This document shows positions 19,735 to 29,559 of a DNA stretch of 64,000 nucleotides, one piece after another. The notes below the pieces were generated by a model that saw nothing but the letters and a program-made list of their open reading frames with translations, did not search any database and was not told the DNA's origin. This DNA comes from Odontocerum albicorne. Its lineage: Eukaryota > Arthropoda > Insecta > Trichoptera > Odontoceridae. Every line of letters starts with the position of its first letter. Position 1 is the stretch's first letter. A program made the translations under genes and the position numbers. Location: assembly GCA_949825065.1 (NCBI GenBank), contig OX463846.1:2430366-2494365 (forward strand), given 5' to 3'.

Positions 19735-20324
19735 CAAATTGAGTAGTTTTTTGTTAATATATTGTATTAATCTACTAATAATACTACTAAATTTTTGGTA
19801 GTATTGCCAACACATATGATGATGAACTACAAGTTAAGTGCCTTCTCAAGAGGCTCTTTATCCAAAGGTTCGATGGATAAGGGTGAAAAAAAAATCCGAA
19901 TAAGTTCTTCAATATGCCCTCTCAAGTATTTCGGATAACTTTAAGAATACCATGACAATGAATAAATTCTGTGTACTGACGTGAAAAAATATATCATAAT
20001 TGGTGTATTTTTTTAATGACTGGTTGCAATCATTTTGATTGTTCAAATGATTCATACTGAAGTTGCTTTTAAGTTGCTTTTACTATGAGGAAAAAAAAAC
20101 AGCAGTGGGTATTTTTAAATTTTTAACGATATCTTATAATGAACGCAACCCTACCTATTTATCTAACATAACGTTTGCTATTCGATATTTTAACACTTTT
20201 TGATAATCTTCAATAATATTTTGACTATTTATCACAAAATATAATCTTATTGTCAAGTTGTTATTGAAGTGAAACTTCTATAGGCTCAGTAGGGCAAATT
20301 GGCCTTAACGTCACGAAAAGTGAA
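19735..20324. other. No supported feature
   Basis: AT-rich; nothing recognised. Confidence 0.4.
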
Positions 20325-20965
20325 ACGGTGTATAATTTAATTATTTAATTATTATTTATTATTATTAAATATTTAATTAATAAAAATATATTAAAATTAT
20401 TTAAATATTAATAATTATTCATTATCAATTTTAATTAGTATTATTTTAATATTATGAAGTGTATTACATAATTATTTAAATTATTATCACTTATTATTAA
20501 AAATAAAAATATAATATTTTTAGTTATATATTATTTTTATATTAATATATTTAATAATTGTTAATTTAATTTTATGTTAAATTATTTTATTTTATTTTAT
20601 TTAATATTATTTAATTTATAATTCATGCTTAATATATAATTATATAATAATAATATAAGTACATATTTTATTATCATATTAATAATTATATTATTTTTAT
20701 ATTTTAATTAATTATAATGTAATTAATCAATAATGTAATATAATAATATTATTAATAATATATTATTTATAATTTAATGAAAATAATATAAAAATACAAT
20801 AAATAAATAATCACTTAAAAATAATTATTTTAATAATTAAAAATAGCATAAAAAAGTTAATTTATTTAATATTAAAAAATATTAATTAAATAAAACTATA
20901 TTTTTATTAAAATTATTATTCATTTCTAAAATTATTATTATTTGTTATTGAAAATATATTTTTTT
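20325..20965. repeat. Almost pure A/T simple-sequence block
   Basis: About 640 bp composed nearly only of AAT/ATT/TTA words, with G or C in roughly one base per 25. It is cryptically repetitive rather than a strict tandem array. Confidence 0.85.
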
Positions 20966-20969
20966 TAAT

Positions 20970-22010
20970 TAAGAGAGATTTTCTTAAAGTATATTCCACA
21001 TAACCATTTCCTAATCCTAAAAATATACTCGTATATATATAATTCGTTACCAAATGGAAAAAAAGCGATGAATAAAATCAACTTTTCCTAGGAGCTAAGA
21101 AGTTTCACTTCTACCGCGTGAGAGTCTCACGCATCTGTTTTTAAAATTGTTTAAGCAAAACACCGTTTTGAAAATGGGTGCAATTATATAAAAAAAAACT
21201 ATTGTTTCACGTCTTTTATACGAATCAGGAATTCAAAAGTAAAGGGAATATTTAGTTCAAGTGTTACAAAATATAAGATTTTATTACCGTAATTAACACG
21301 GCCGGTTAAAAGTGGCCACGTTATATTGCTTTAACCTATTTGTACCGGACAGGTACAAAGACTGTAGATAGGTAGTTGGTCGCCGCGTAGCGCTCAGAGA
21401 ATCGAGCTAGCGAATTCCGTAGCGAAGATCCAGCAGAAGAAGAAGAAGAGCAGGGAGAGATTCCTTTCAGGCAGTCAATGTAGGGTAGCGGGTCTCGAGT
21501 AAAAACACGGTAAAATCGGTATTACTGAGAATATATTTTACGAAGAAGTGAGAAGTGAAGTGAACATGATTTCAAAATTGGGGGCGTCTTCTATATTAAT
21601 GGTCAGTCGGCCGTCACAAGCGCCCATTGCCCGCGAAATACAACAACTTTCGGGGTCTGGGCCATGCTTACGCCGACTGAGCCCGGACCTACTCCGATCG
21701 TACCGCTTTGCAAGTCACATATTTCCAATGCGGTCGCGAATGCGATCGGAGTCAAATAAACATACATATGACATATGGAAATACAGATTTACATATACAA
21801 TATAGCAAACATATAGACTGAATTATAACATATACAAACAAGAACATATGATTATACAAGAACAAGTTTAATAATACAGATCTACACACAGTGTCCTTTT
21901 CATATCACATACACACACACACGGGTGACGGCACACGTCCGATACACTGTTCATAGACTACGTCACGAGTGCGCCTGTTTCTAATTTGATAATTTTTATC
22001 AATATTATAT
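20970..22010. other. No supported gene; short (GAA)n run
   Basis: A GAAGAAGAAGAAGAG run is at 21435-21450. Moderately GC-rich stretches (21300-21500, 21600-21760) look like repeat or LTR material but show no defining ends or domains. A (CA)n run is near 21908-21921. Confidence 0.4.
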
Positions 22011-22014
22011 TTAA

Positions 22015-22559
22015 CCTTTCCCTTCCTGTGCTAAAAAAATCCGCCCGTTCCGGTGATGTGTATTCAATACACATGTAAAAATGACCCATTTACAATCGGA
22101 AAAATAAGAATATTCATACCCAATCGCTTATATTAATTAAATTTGAAGTCAAAAGTGATACTATTTGAAATTTAATTGCAGAAAACGTGAAAAACCATCG
22201 GCCGAGTGAAGCGAGCGATCTGAGATTCTATTTCTTGCGTTCCCATATACTGAAGTAGAGTGAAACGTGAATAGCGTCGCTTCCTCACCCATAGCGGTTT
22301 TTTAGAATGACTATACTTACGTCACACACTGGCACACGTTTGATTGTATTGGAGAATTTATTCCTGATTTTCACAAAATATCTCTGATGTTGCCGATGAG
22401 TGCTAATTATAATTAATATAATTCTTTTCATTCAATACGTAAATGCATTACGGAGGAACATCTAAAATCGGAACCCAGTATTTATTATATTTATAGAGAT
22501 ATTAAAGTTTTTAGAAACAATGTGTACTAGTTACCATACACATCACAGGGAAGGAAGGG
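22015..22559 (-). mobile_element. PB-MITE copy 3, inverted and internally deleted
   Basis: A 545-bp element between TTAA at 22011-22014 and 22560-22563. Its ends are CCTTTCCCTTCCTGTGCT and, from the right, CCCTTCCTTCCCTGTGATG. Its orientation is opposite to copies 1 and 2. It lacks about 100 bp in the middle of the element, between the CAGATCGC and CGGCCGATG portions. Confidence 0.87.
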
Positions 22560-22564
22560 TTAAA

Positions 22565-22990
22565 GGTAAAAATACTTCGAAAAAATGAAAAAAAGCACAG
22601 ATACTTTATTTTTCCAGAGAATCATGTAAAACTTTATTACCTTTGAATTCTACTAAAATTGCGCATGTAAATTTCTTACTGAAATGGGCTTAAATTCTCA
22701 GGAATAACATAGGCATAACTAAGGATAAAAGTTCTGTAATCCTATATTATACGCAGTTTCGATTTGCTCAAACAATTTGAAAGTGAGCTGTCGGTTAAAT
22801 CCTGTAAATCTCGTAATTTATTTAGGCTTTCAACATTTTGGGTTCAATGTGAAGTGTGAGCTTTTTGGAAATAAAGGATTATAAGAAAAAGAGTTTTTCC
22901 TCCAAATTTATAAGGATTTACACTTTATTATTTTCATATCATTTTTGGAAACACAAAAACCACTATCTTTTTTTATTTATTTATTAAGGG
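22565..22990. other. No supported feature
   Basis: Spacer between the PB-MITE and RTE-1; nothing recognised. Confidence 0.4.
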
Positions 22991-23000
22991 ATAGACACGT

Positions 23001-24149
23001 TATAGCACAATAGACCACATTCAGGTAGTAAAGGAAATAATAGAGCGTTGTCAAGAATACCAACTTCCACTATATTTGGCGTTCGTAGATTATGAAAAGG
23101 CTTTTGATTCGGTCAAGAAATCCGCTATTATCAGGGCCCTTCTTAATCAGGGAGTTCAAAAACGTTATGTCAATCTCTTCAGTAATATATACAATAACGC
23201 GACAGCAATAGTAAATCTCCACCAAAGTACCGATAAATTTCCAATCAGTAAAAGTGTCCGCCAGGGCGATACCATCTCGCCAAAATTATTCAACGCTACC
23301 CTGGAGGATGTGTTCAAAAAGCTTGAATGGGAAAATAAAGGAATCTGCGTTAATGGTTCATATCTGAGCCACCTTAGATTTGCAGACGATATTATTACCT
23401 TCGCTACACGTCCTGAGGAACTGCAGAGCCAAATACTGGAATTAGCAGAGGCAAGCAAATTAGCAGGTTTAAAAATGAATATTGATAAAACAAAATATAT
23501 GTTAAACCGCTTTGCTGATGCCACAACTATCCAGGTGGACGGTACACAGCTGGAACAAGTCCAACAATATATCTACTTAGGACAAAGTATTACATTTGAA
23601 GACTGTACTTTAAATGAAATTAATAGAAGATCAAAACTAGCTTGGAGTTCCTTTGGACGACTAAACTACATCTTCAAGAGCAAGCTCCCAATCTGCCTCA
23701 AACGGAAGGTATTTAACCAATGGATCTTGCCAGTGCTAACATATGGAAGCGAGACTTGGACTTTATCGGTACGAATGTTACAAAAGCTCCAAACAACACA
23801 ACGCAGCATGGAAAGGTGCATGCTAGGTTATACCAGAAGAGACCGAAAACGTAATGAGTGGATACGAGCCCAAACAAAGGTTGAAGATGTTATAGAGGTT
23901 GCGAAAAGACTCAAGTGGAAGTGGGCTGGACATATCGCCCGAGCAACAGACCATCGTTGGACGTATGAAGTAATCCAGTGGTACCCAATAGGTATAAAAA
24001 GGCCTGTAAGAAGACCTAAGGCGCGCTGGGTGGACGAAATACGTAAGCATGCAGGTATTATGTGGCAGCAATGTGCAAAGGACAGGATTTTGTGGAGACA
24101 ACTTGGAGAGGCCTACATCCTGCAGTGGATAGATACAGGCTTATGGTGA
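23001..24149 (+). CDS. RTE-like reverse transcriptase, C-terminal two thirds, frame intact
   Basis: The frame is open from the truncation point (YSTIDHIQVVKEIIERCQEY) to the TGA at 24147, about 382 residues; no ATG start belongs to it. Motifs in order: LAFVDYEKAFDSV (polymerase motif with the first metal-binding D), VRQGDTISPKLFN, HLRFADDIITFA (the FADD catalytic pair, at about 23379), AGLKMNIDKTKYM, QYIYLGQSI. Then come the C-terminal pieces LPVLTYGSETWTL, RRDRKRNEWIRAQTKVEDVI and WKWAGHIARATDHRW. In the full element this enzyme reverse-transcribes the RNA at a nicked target. The endonuclease domain that precedes it is missing. The absence of stops over 1.15 kb, in a window where other elements are riddled with them, points to a young insertion. 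It is not functional alone. Confidence 0.92.
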   Translation, partial: YSTIDHIQVVKEIIERCQEYQLPLYLAFVDYEKAFDSVKKSAIIRALLNQGVQKRYVNLFSNIYNNATAIVNLHQSTDKFPISKSVRQGDTISPKLFNATLEDVFKKLEWENKGICVNGSYLSHLRFADDIITFATRPEELQSQILELAEASKLAGLKMNIDKTKYMLNRFADATTIQVDGTQLEQVQQYIYLGQSITFEDCTLNEINRRSKLAWSSFGRLNYIFKSKLPICLKRKVFNQWILPVLTYGSETWTLSVRMLQKLQTTQRSMERCMLGYTRRDRKRNEWIRAQTKVEDVIEVAKRLKWKWAGHIARATDHRWTYEVIQWYPIGIKRPVRRPKARWVDEIRKHAGIMWQQCAKDRILWRQLGEAYILQWIDTGLW

Positions 24150-24157
24150 TGATGATG
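23001..24157 (+). mobile_element. RTE-1 retroelement, 5'-truncated, with target duplication
   Basis: AGACACGT occurs at 22993-23000 and again at 24158-24165, exactly bounding the element; this is the expected target site duplication of target-primed insertion. The 3' end is a short (TGA)n tail, TGGTGATGATGATGAG, right after the stop codon. A very short or absent 3' untranslated region and a small microsatellite tail are RTE traits. It starts inside the reverse transcriptase because of 5' truncation. Confidence 0.88.
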
Positions 24158-24164
24158 AGACACG

Positions 24165-24360
24165 TACACTTTTAAAGAAATACTCATCTGGAAAGAAACT
24201 AAGAAATGTATACAATATGACATATTGCATTCAAAGATTGCTTCAATTATTCATCTGTTATACCAGTTACATTTTTGCTACACTAAATATAACAGTAAAA
24301 AAAAAAAATCTGATCTTATGGCATATAAGGGTCCGTCAAAATACCCCCTCAGATTAACTG
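24165..24360. other. Short spacer, no feature
   Basis: AT-rich sequence between RTE-1 and the Harbinger MITE, with a run of about ten A at 24298-24308. Confidence 0.4.
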
Positions 24361-24363
24361 TTA

Positions 24364-24886
24364 GGCCGAGGCCACACCAAAGTGCTTTGTTAGGTGCTAA
24401 GCTAGGTATTACGTGACTAATGTACTAGGTGACTTCATGCATGGCCACACCAAAGTGCTTCGCACAAATTCATTTGAAATTTGGGAGCGGTTGAGTCAAC
24501 AAACGATGCCACTCTCAAAACTAACCAATTTCATTACAACTTACCTTATCTTTATTTACTTCATGTGCAACTTCATTCCAAAGTGATTTTATTACAGGTA
24601 CATTTTTGTATAATTTGCACGATGGGTTCCTAAAAGCCTCCCTTTTATACACAGCTGTTATTAAAATTTCCGCCATCTTGTAAAATCACGGTAACACAAT
24701 GAATTTGAACAACACGTCTGTTCGCTAAGAGATTCACTCGGTGACTAATCGTCATGTAGTGTGGCGCGAAGCGTGCAGGGTACCCATTGCAATATTATGC
24801 GTTGCGTTGGTTCGCTAGGATATGTCACCTAACTCGCAGCGTAGTTCTAAGCATCAAGCGAGGCTCCTACCTGTGTGGCCTCGGCC
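24364..24886 (-). mobile_element. 523-bp PIF/Harbinger-type MITE
   Basis: The ends are exact inverted repeats, GGCCGAGGCCACAC and GTGTGGCCTCGGCC, flanked by TTA at 24361-24363 and TTA at 24887-24889. A 3-bp TTA/TAA duplication is the PIF/Harbinger hallmark. A second copy of GGCCACACCAAAGTGCTT lies at 24442, near the left end. The interior carries a coding remnant of the parent element (see 24545-24676), so this is a deletion derivative rather than an unrelated filler MITE. Confidence 0.85.
24545..24676 (-). pseudogene. MADF/Myb-like exon retained inside the Harbinger MITE
   Basis: On the minus strand an ATG at 24676 opens 44 codons: MAEILITAVYKREAFRNPSC, KLYKNVPVIKSLWNEVAHEV, NKDK. It runs up to AAG followed by GTAAGT, a consensus splice donor (24541-24544 give the GTAA). 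LI.AV..R...(N)PS...YKN......LW.EVA.E is the start of the MADF DNA-binding domain: the first helix, a YK.. turn and the W-E-(I/V) helix. Many PIF/Harbinger elements carry a second gene for a MADF/Myb-like protein that helps the transposase bind the ends. Only the first exon remains here, and the transposase gene is gone. The frame and donor are undamaged, which suggests a recent origin. Confidence 0.72.
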
Positions 24887-24971
24887 TTAGTGATATGAGT
24901 GGCTTGTACAGTTTTAAAACCACTTAAAGATTATCATTTATGGAGGTATTTTAATTTTTTTTTATTGTATC

Positions 24972-25175
24972 TCATATGAACACTAAACACGTACTCTATA
25001 CATCCCTTAAAACCGAATGTGTAACTGTCCCACATCGGATGGTCTATAAAGGTTTATTTGTAGTTCGTCTTCCCTTGGTAAGTTTTCAATGGTTTTCTTA
25101 CCACATTTGTTTTTCTAAATACATGCGAATGCGGGGAAGTACCTTATCTAATGGCTGCAAATCACCGTTTCATCA
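24972..25175. repeat. Dispersed repeat G, copy 2
   Basis: It matches 14234-14430 with shared blocks TATAAAGGTTTATTTGTAGT, TTGGTAAGTTTT and AATGGCTGCA. Function unknown. Confidence 0.6.
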
Positions 25176-25311
25176 TTTCATTCTACCAAATTATATTTAT
25201 TTTGTAATATGTCAATACGTCAATAGTAATTTTGAATTCGGAGTTACAGTGCATTTGAGGAGTGTGCTCTGTAAACAGCGCTATAAAAATTATCAACATT
25301 TTGTAAATTTA

Positions 25312-25592
25312 CCCTTTTAATCCCAGCATATTTTGCATAAAAAACGTGAAAATTCCCAAGCATTTTTTGGCAAAAAACAGTAGTTTATATTTTATTTTTT
25401 ATCTCAGTTATTATTAAGTTTTAAAACTTACTTTTTGTGGAGACCTTTCTATAGAGTAATTTGTATATTTTATGGAAAAAAAATTATTCAATATAAAAAC
25501 TTGTAAGAAAACTTTGAGGCCGATTGTCGGCCCCGTGGTTTTTTTCGCATACACCAGTTAGGGCTAATCATCGGCCCGTGGGATTAAAAGGG
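25312..25592. mobile_element. 281-bp MITE with CCCTTTTAATCCCA ends
   Basis: The left end CCCTTTTAATCCCA and the right end TGGGATTAAAAGGG are a perfect 14-bp inverted repeat. CCCT ends suggest a piggyBac relative, but the flanks (TTTA on the left, TTTT on the right) are not a clean TTAA pair. The interior includes GGCCGATTGTCGGCC, a short palindrome. Confidence 0.6.
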
Positions 25593-25599
25593 TTTTACA

Positions 25600-25915
25600 A
25601 ATTTATTTAAATTTAAATAATTATAAATGTCGAATTTACAAACACGTACAGAAAACTAAACTATAACTTCCATTTCTAAAAAAAATAACGAATATGAATT
25701 CTATCAAGCGCTTCTTTTGGAAGCCTTAAAACTGGGAAATTAATTATTGAATTCTGCGTCATAGCTATTATTAAAATTTCTACAAATTCTTAATAAAGGT
25801 ATCATAATTTTTATTCGGCTTACATTTTGGAGCACAGAAAGTGTTTCCAGAATTAATTCCAGGAACAAGGGACTTAATTTTTTTCAAAAGGGCATATAAG
25901 TTTACTACATAATTT
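25600..25915. other. No supported feature
   Basis: AT-rich spacer. Confidence 0.4.
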
Positions 25916-25919
25916 AAGT

Positions 25920-26195
25920 ATTTTATAAGAATACGGTGTCTAAAAATAAGTGTCTATCGATGAAGAATTCAAGTTGTGCGTCATCTAAACGAAGATTACA
26001 TCTATAGATAGCTCTCAGAAAACGGGATTCAATTCGCTCAATTCGTGAAATAAATCTGAGGGGATTGCAAATTTGGCAACTGAATTCTAACACACCCCTT
26101 ACATAGGCAAACCGAAGCGTCTTGAGAGATGTTACATCGATAAAAGCTTTAGTAACGCTCAGAATGAATACGAACATTGTGTGGGTATTTTCAAA
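25920..26195 (-). pseudogene. Jockey/CR1-like reverse transcriptase C-terminal fragment
   Basis: The minus-strand frame at 25923-26177 reads SVTKAFIDVTSLKTLRFAYV, RGVLEFSCQICNPLRFISRI, ERIESRFLRAIYRCNLRL. The pattern LK.LRFAYVR.VLEF....W.P.....I.RIE..Q.RFLR is the conserved region between the polymerase domain and the C-terminus of jockey/CR1-like elements. The related copy at 54990-55060 shows LIRTKLEYASTVWAPHQLKY. The usual W is replaced by C here. Both ends are truncated and no tail is seen. Confidence 0.65.
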
Positions 26196-26199
26196 TAAT

Positions 26200-26578
26200 G
26201 TGCTAAGTATGTAAATCGTATTTTAGTTTACATCGAATATAACTACAAGATCTCTCACCTAACATTCGTTGTATAATTTGCTTTAGCAATTCGCTATTGA
26301 CAATAATCTGCGATTCGGTTGAGGTCGTTTTACATCAAAACGATATCATGCATTGATTAAACAGATTGAATTATTTTCATGGCATGTGCGAAAAGTAAAG
26401 GTTACCAATTTTCGAAGCATTTTTCATATCATGCAGGAAAAAAAAAACAATGGTAAACTATAAACTGAAGAACGTCTGAAGGAACAACATATTGACATAG
26501 TTTTTATTCATTAAAAGCCATTCAATTTTATGTAAGATTTTTCCATTGATGTGACCTTCTAAATTATTTTATTTAACT
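26200..26578. other. No supported feature
   Basis: AT-rich. Bases 26495-26560 (TTTTTATTCATTAAAAGCCA) resemble 27245-27310, an uncharacterised local repeat. Confidence 0.4.
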
Positions 26579-26949
26579 TGTGGCGGTCGCCCACTCGGAA
26601 CACTGTGGGCGTTCATACATACGGTCAATGACCGATGAAATCACCTTCGCATTCCTCAATAAATCTAAATAAACAAGTCCGAAGTTCACCCGCCGGCCAT
26701 TCAACCCATAGCCGAGCGGACCGCATTTCATACTAGAGAGAGAACGCACCACGCTTGTCTCGCCAGTTCCGTATTTGAATGATACCCACATACAACAATT
26801 AATCGTTTTGCATTCGCAGAAACGAGACGTAGGCATATGGCGAGCGCATTTCCGCGCACATTCTAAAAAGATATAAATACCTACGTTACTAATAAAATTG
26901 AACACTCTTCTTCCACATTGCGATCCAAAACGTGTTTTATTTATCAACA
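26579..26949 (+). repeat. Probable solo LTR (BEL/Pao-like in layout)
   Basis: A 371-bp GC-richer block starting TGTGGCGGTCGCCCACTCGG and ending TTTATTTATCAACA, so it has TG...CA ends. A TATA-like AAAGATATAAATACC lies at about 26870 and an AATAAA at about 26891, giving U3-R-U5 order. I see no matching direct repeats at the flanks and no internal retroviral-type genes nearby, so the boundaries are tentative. Confidence 0.4.
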
Positions 26950-26954
26950 AATCA

Positions 26955-27335
26955 TCATCATCTCTTCCCTCTACGATACATATCCCTAAAAACTTTTTAA
27001 CAATACAGAATAATCAATGCGATCACTTAGATACATATATACACTGTATATTAAATCAACTTGAATTTTATTACTCATTTATGAGGGAAAATAATGGGTA
27101 TGTACGATTAAATATGAAACAATGGATCTTTTGAAGTAAAAACCATGCTGTTTATCTGATATAATTAATTTGAGTGAGTAATGAAATAAATCACTCACAA
27201 TTTTTGCCACAAAAAATACTAAATATGAATAAAAATTAAATATTGATATAACCTTTTATTCATTAAAATCTACATACAGTAGTTTATAAGATTTTATCCA
27301 TTAATGTGTATTTCAGTGTATTCCTAAAGCATTAT
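26955..27335. other. No gene; locally repeated AT-rich sequence
   Basis: Segments around 27005-27180 resemble 27915-28055 (AATCAATGCGATCA against AACAATGTGATCA; TTTATCTGATATAA against TTCATCTGATATAA). This suggests an old duplication with other material inserted between. Confidence 0.4.
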
Positions 27336-27336
27336 A

Positions 27337-27750
27337 TGTGTTCACGCCATAGCGTGACACAAATTTACTATTCCGCTCTCTGTCGTCGCTCTCGGCCCTG
27401 TCACGCGCGGGCCTCTCTATTATCGCCGCCGGCCCTGTCGCGCGATCAAATATTGTTACCACCTATCCTAAATTATCGTATTGTCGCGAGTTGTGGTAGT
27501 TTTGACTCGACGAACATATTCCGGTCGCCTCGTTCACTTGTGCATAGACTATCATCGGTAGGACATCTCGGATCGGGCCGGCCGCCGCCGGCCCGCTTCA
27601 TCAACGAAGAACCAGACGAATAAATCATCAACCACCGTGATTGTCTCTTCAGCCCGAAGCAGAGCTCGACCCGATTCCGTGACCTTATCATCCACCCCTA
27701 AGTACCTATCCATTTGTTCCTTTATCTCCATCTGAAAGTTTGGCTTTCGC
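27337..27750 (+). repeat. GC-rich island, possibly a second LTR
   Basis: It starts near TGTGTTCACGCCATAGCGTG, contains the exact dyad TCACGC-CATA-GCGTGA, a run GGGCCGGCCGCCGCCGGCCC and an AATAAA at 27619. It is about 60 percent GC in an AT-rich region. LTR identity is a guess from composition and the polyadenylation-type signal; the open frames on both strands are not credible as genes. Confidence 0.35.
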
Positions 27751-27767
27751 CAAACTAATATGAATGG

Positions 27768-27895
27768 TTGAATTAAAATATGCACTAAGTACCAAAAAAA
27801 AAAACTAAGTATGCAGTTTCGTTCTATATGTCATATATAATGAAACTGCATATTTAGTTTTTTTTTTTTGGTACTTAGTGCCTATTTTAATTCAA
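27768..27895. repeat. 128-bp hairpin (foldback element)
   Basis: The left arm TTGAATTAAAATATGCACTA through GTATGCAGTTTCG matches the right arm's reverse complement with few differences over about 55 bp, including an A11/T13 tract. A central AT-rich loop of about 16 bp remains. It could be a small MITE, but no clear target duplication is visible. Confidence 0.75.
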
Positions 27896-28394
27896 ACATT
27901 AAAAATAAGATTTTAAACAAGACATAATAAACAATGTGATCAAACATTCAAAATTATTACAGTAAATGAAATCTTTTTGATTTTTTACCCATTTTAGAAA
28001 GTATTATGCAGTTCATCTGATATAAATGTTTTTAGTGAGAAAATTTTGAAATTGCTTATAAGTTTTTTTATGAAAAAATACGACATATGAGACAAATGAC
28101 GTGGGATAGTAATTTGCAGTATATTTTGCATCATGCATTGAAAAAAACTGAAATCATTGTTGCTTTCCAAAGTCGAAAGAACACTCTGTTGTTTAAAAAT
28201 TCGTTGAAAATTAGTGGAGTAAATAGCATAGCTAAGGACTCTCGACACCGATAATTTCACCTGGTTTCGTTCCCCTGTTGACGTTTAATTTTTAAATGCA
28301 TTAAGTCAGGGTCGTCCAACTGAAATCATTAGGTGGGCCAAGTAAAATATTTGCAAGTTTTTGATGGGCCACACATTTAAATATTTTATAACTT

Positions 28395-28565
28395 AATAAA
28401 AATTTATATTTTTTATTTATTATTACACATGACAAGAAATATACATAATTTGTGAAAAAACAACAGGTAATTTAATTTGGACATACAATTTTAATGGATC
28501 TGGGTTTGTTGCCTTTCATTTGTCGTATCCCCAGTAAACTAGGCTTTTGCCTGTATCTCACTGAG
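28395..28565 (-). mobile_element. LINE-E 3' end inserted in the hAT element
   Basis: It matches 57385-57535 in reverse orientation: shared CCCAGTAAACTAGG, TTTGTCGTATCCCCAGTAAA, GATCTGGGTTTGTTGCC, GGACATACAATTTTAATGGA and ACATGACAAGAAATATACA. The tail faces left, with TTTATTTATTATTACAC at about 28411. Confidence 0.75.
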
Positions 28566-28929
28566 GATATTTAGCATGAAAAAATAAATCGATACTTCTT
28601 TCCAATTTTTGATTACACAAAAATAAAACCCCGTTGCACGTTCTTATCAACCTGGCAAACAGTGACACTCAATTATAACTGGAAACATCATGCGAAATTC
28701 AACTCCTTACACATCATCACTCCAAAAATATTCATCTCACAATATACCGCACACAATCATAAGAATAAAAATAAAAAACATACAGAAACACAAAAACAAC
28801 AAAATTTAAAACAACAATATGACGTTCTTTTTATATTAAAAATAAACAAACAGCTTTCAATTGAAATATTGTATTTCTTTGTAAAATTAATGAAACATTT
28901 GTTTCTTTATTATTTGATATTTTTTAATA

Positions 28930-29270
28930 TCGACTGTCAATTTGGCTATTTTGCCTTTGCCAGTTGCATAAATTTTGGAAATTTATCTTCAAGGACATGT
29001 TTCTGATAAAAATCGTGTATTTTATTCCCTTCGAACATGGCTTTCATCTCAATGCTTGATTGCCGGTCTATAAGCTCCATTTGTAAATTTGTAAGTGCAA
29101 ATACGACCTTCACATCAAATGGGGTTAAGAATAATTGTGAAATTTTCCTCATGCTTTTGCATGTATGAAAATCTGTCGTCGAATGCTTTAATTAATTTTG
29201 TGTCTTCATTAGCATATTTTGTCTGGCACGCATACGACATCCAGGTAATAAATTCGTCACTCACAAAATT
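28930..29270 (-). pseudogene. hAT transposase C-terminal remnant, frameshifted
   Basis: On the minus strand, one frame gives NEDTKLIKAFDDRFSYMQKH then EENFTIILNPI and a stop. The next frame (29152-28946) carries on LTPFDVKVVFALTNLQMELI, DRQSSIEMKAMFEGNKIHDF, YQKHVLEDKFPKFMQLAKA. F..RF......E..F....NPF.(V/D)V......LQMELIDLQ......K......FY is the segment before the dimerisation motif in the ZBED/Charlie-like branch of hAT transposases. NPI at the end of one frame and LTPFDV in the next show the frameshift directly. The RNase H-like catalytic residues lie mostly upstream and are not recognisable here, so the gene is dead. Confidence 0.75.
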
Positions 29271-29559
29271 AATAACATGTGAAAATTATTGTAATCAACG
29301 TGCGCAGAATATGTTTTTTATTTTATCAATAACAAAATGCAAAATGTTTAAAAACCTAGAAAGGGCCACACAAAATCTTTAATTGGTCCACATGTGGCCC
29401 GCGGGTCACGATTTCGACACCTCTGCATTATGTAATGGTGGTCGGCAAATGGAAATCATTAAAGACACTTTGAGAAAAAAAAAGCTGCGAAGGAAAACAT
29501 CTCGCCAAACATATCTTAAACTTAGTGGCCTGTATTCGCTATTTTGTCTTTATAGTTAA

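Larger units (their letters stand above)
28307..29425 (-). mobile_element. Degenerate hAT transposon with 8-bp target duplication
   Basis: The left end CAGGGTCGTCCAACTGAAAT and, inward from the right, CAGAGGTGTCGAAATCGTGA share the CAG(g/a)G and TCNAA pattern, and both lead into GGGCC. Flanking octamers CATTAAGT (28299-28306) and CATTATGT (29426-29433) differ at one base. This is the 8-bp duplication of hAT transposons. The interior contains a transposase remnant and a later retroelement tail. Confidence 0.85.

Noticed and set aside
23165..23524. 119-codon minus-strand frame
   Set aside because: Antisense to the RTE-1 reverse transcriptase.
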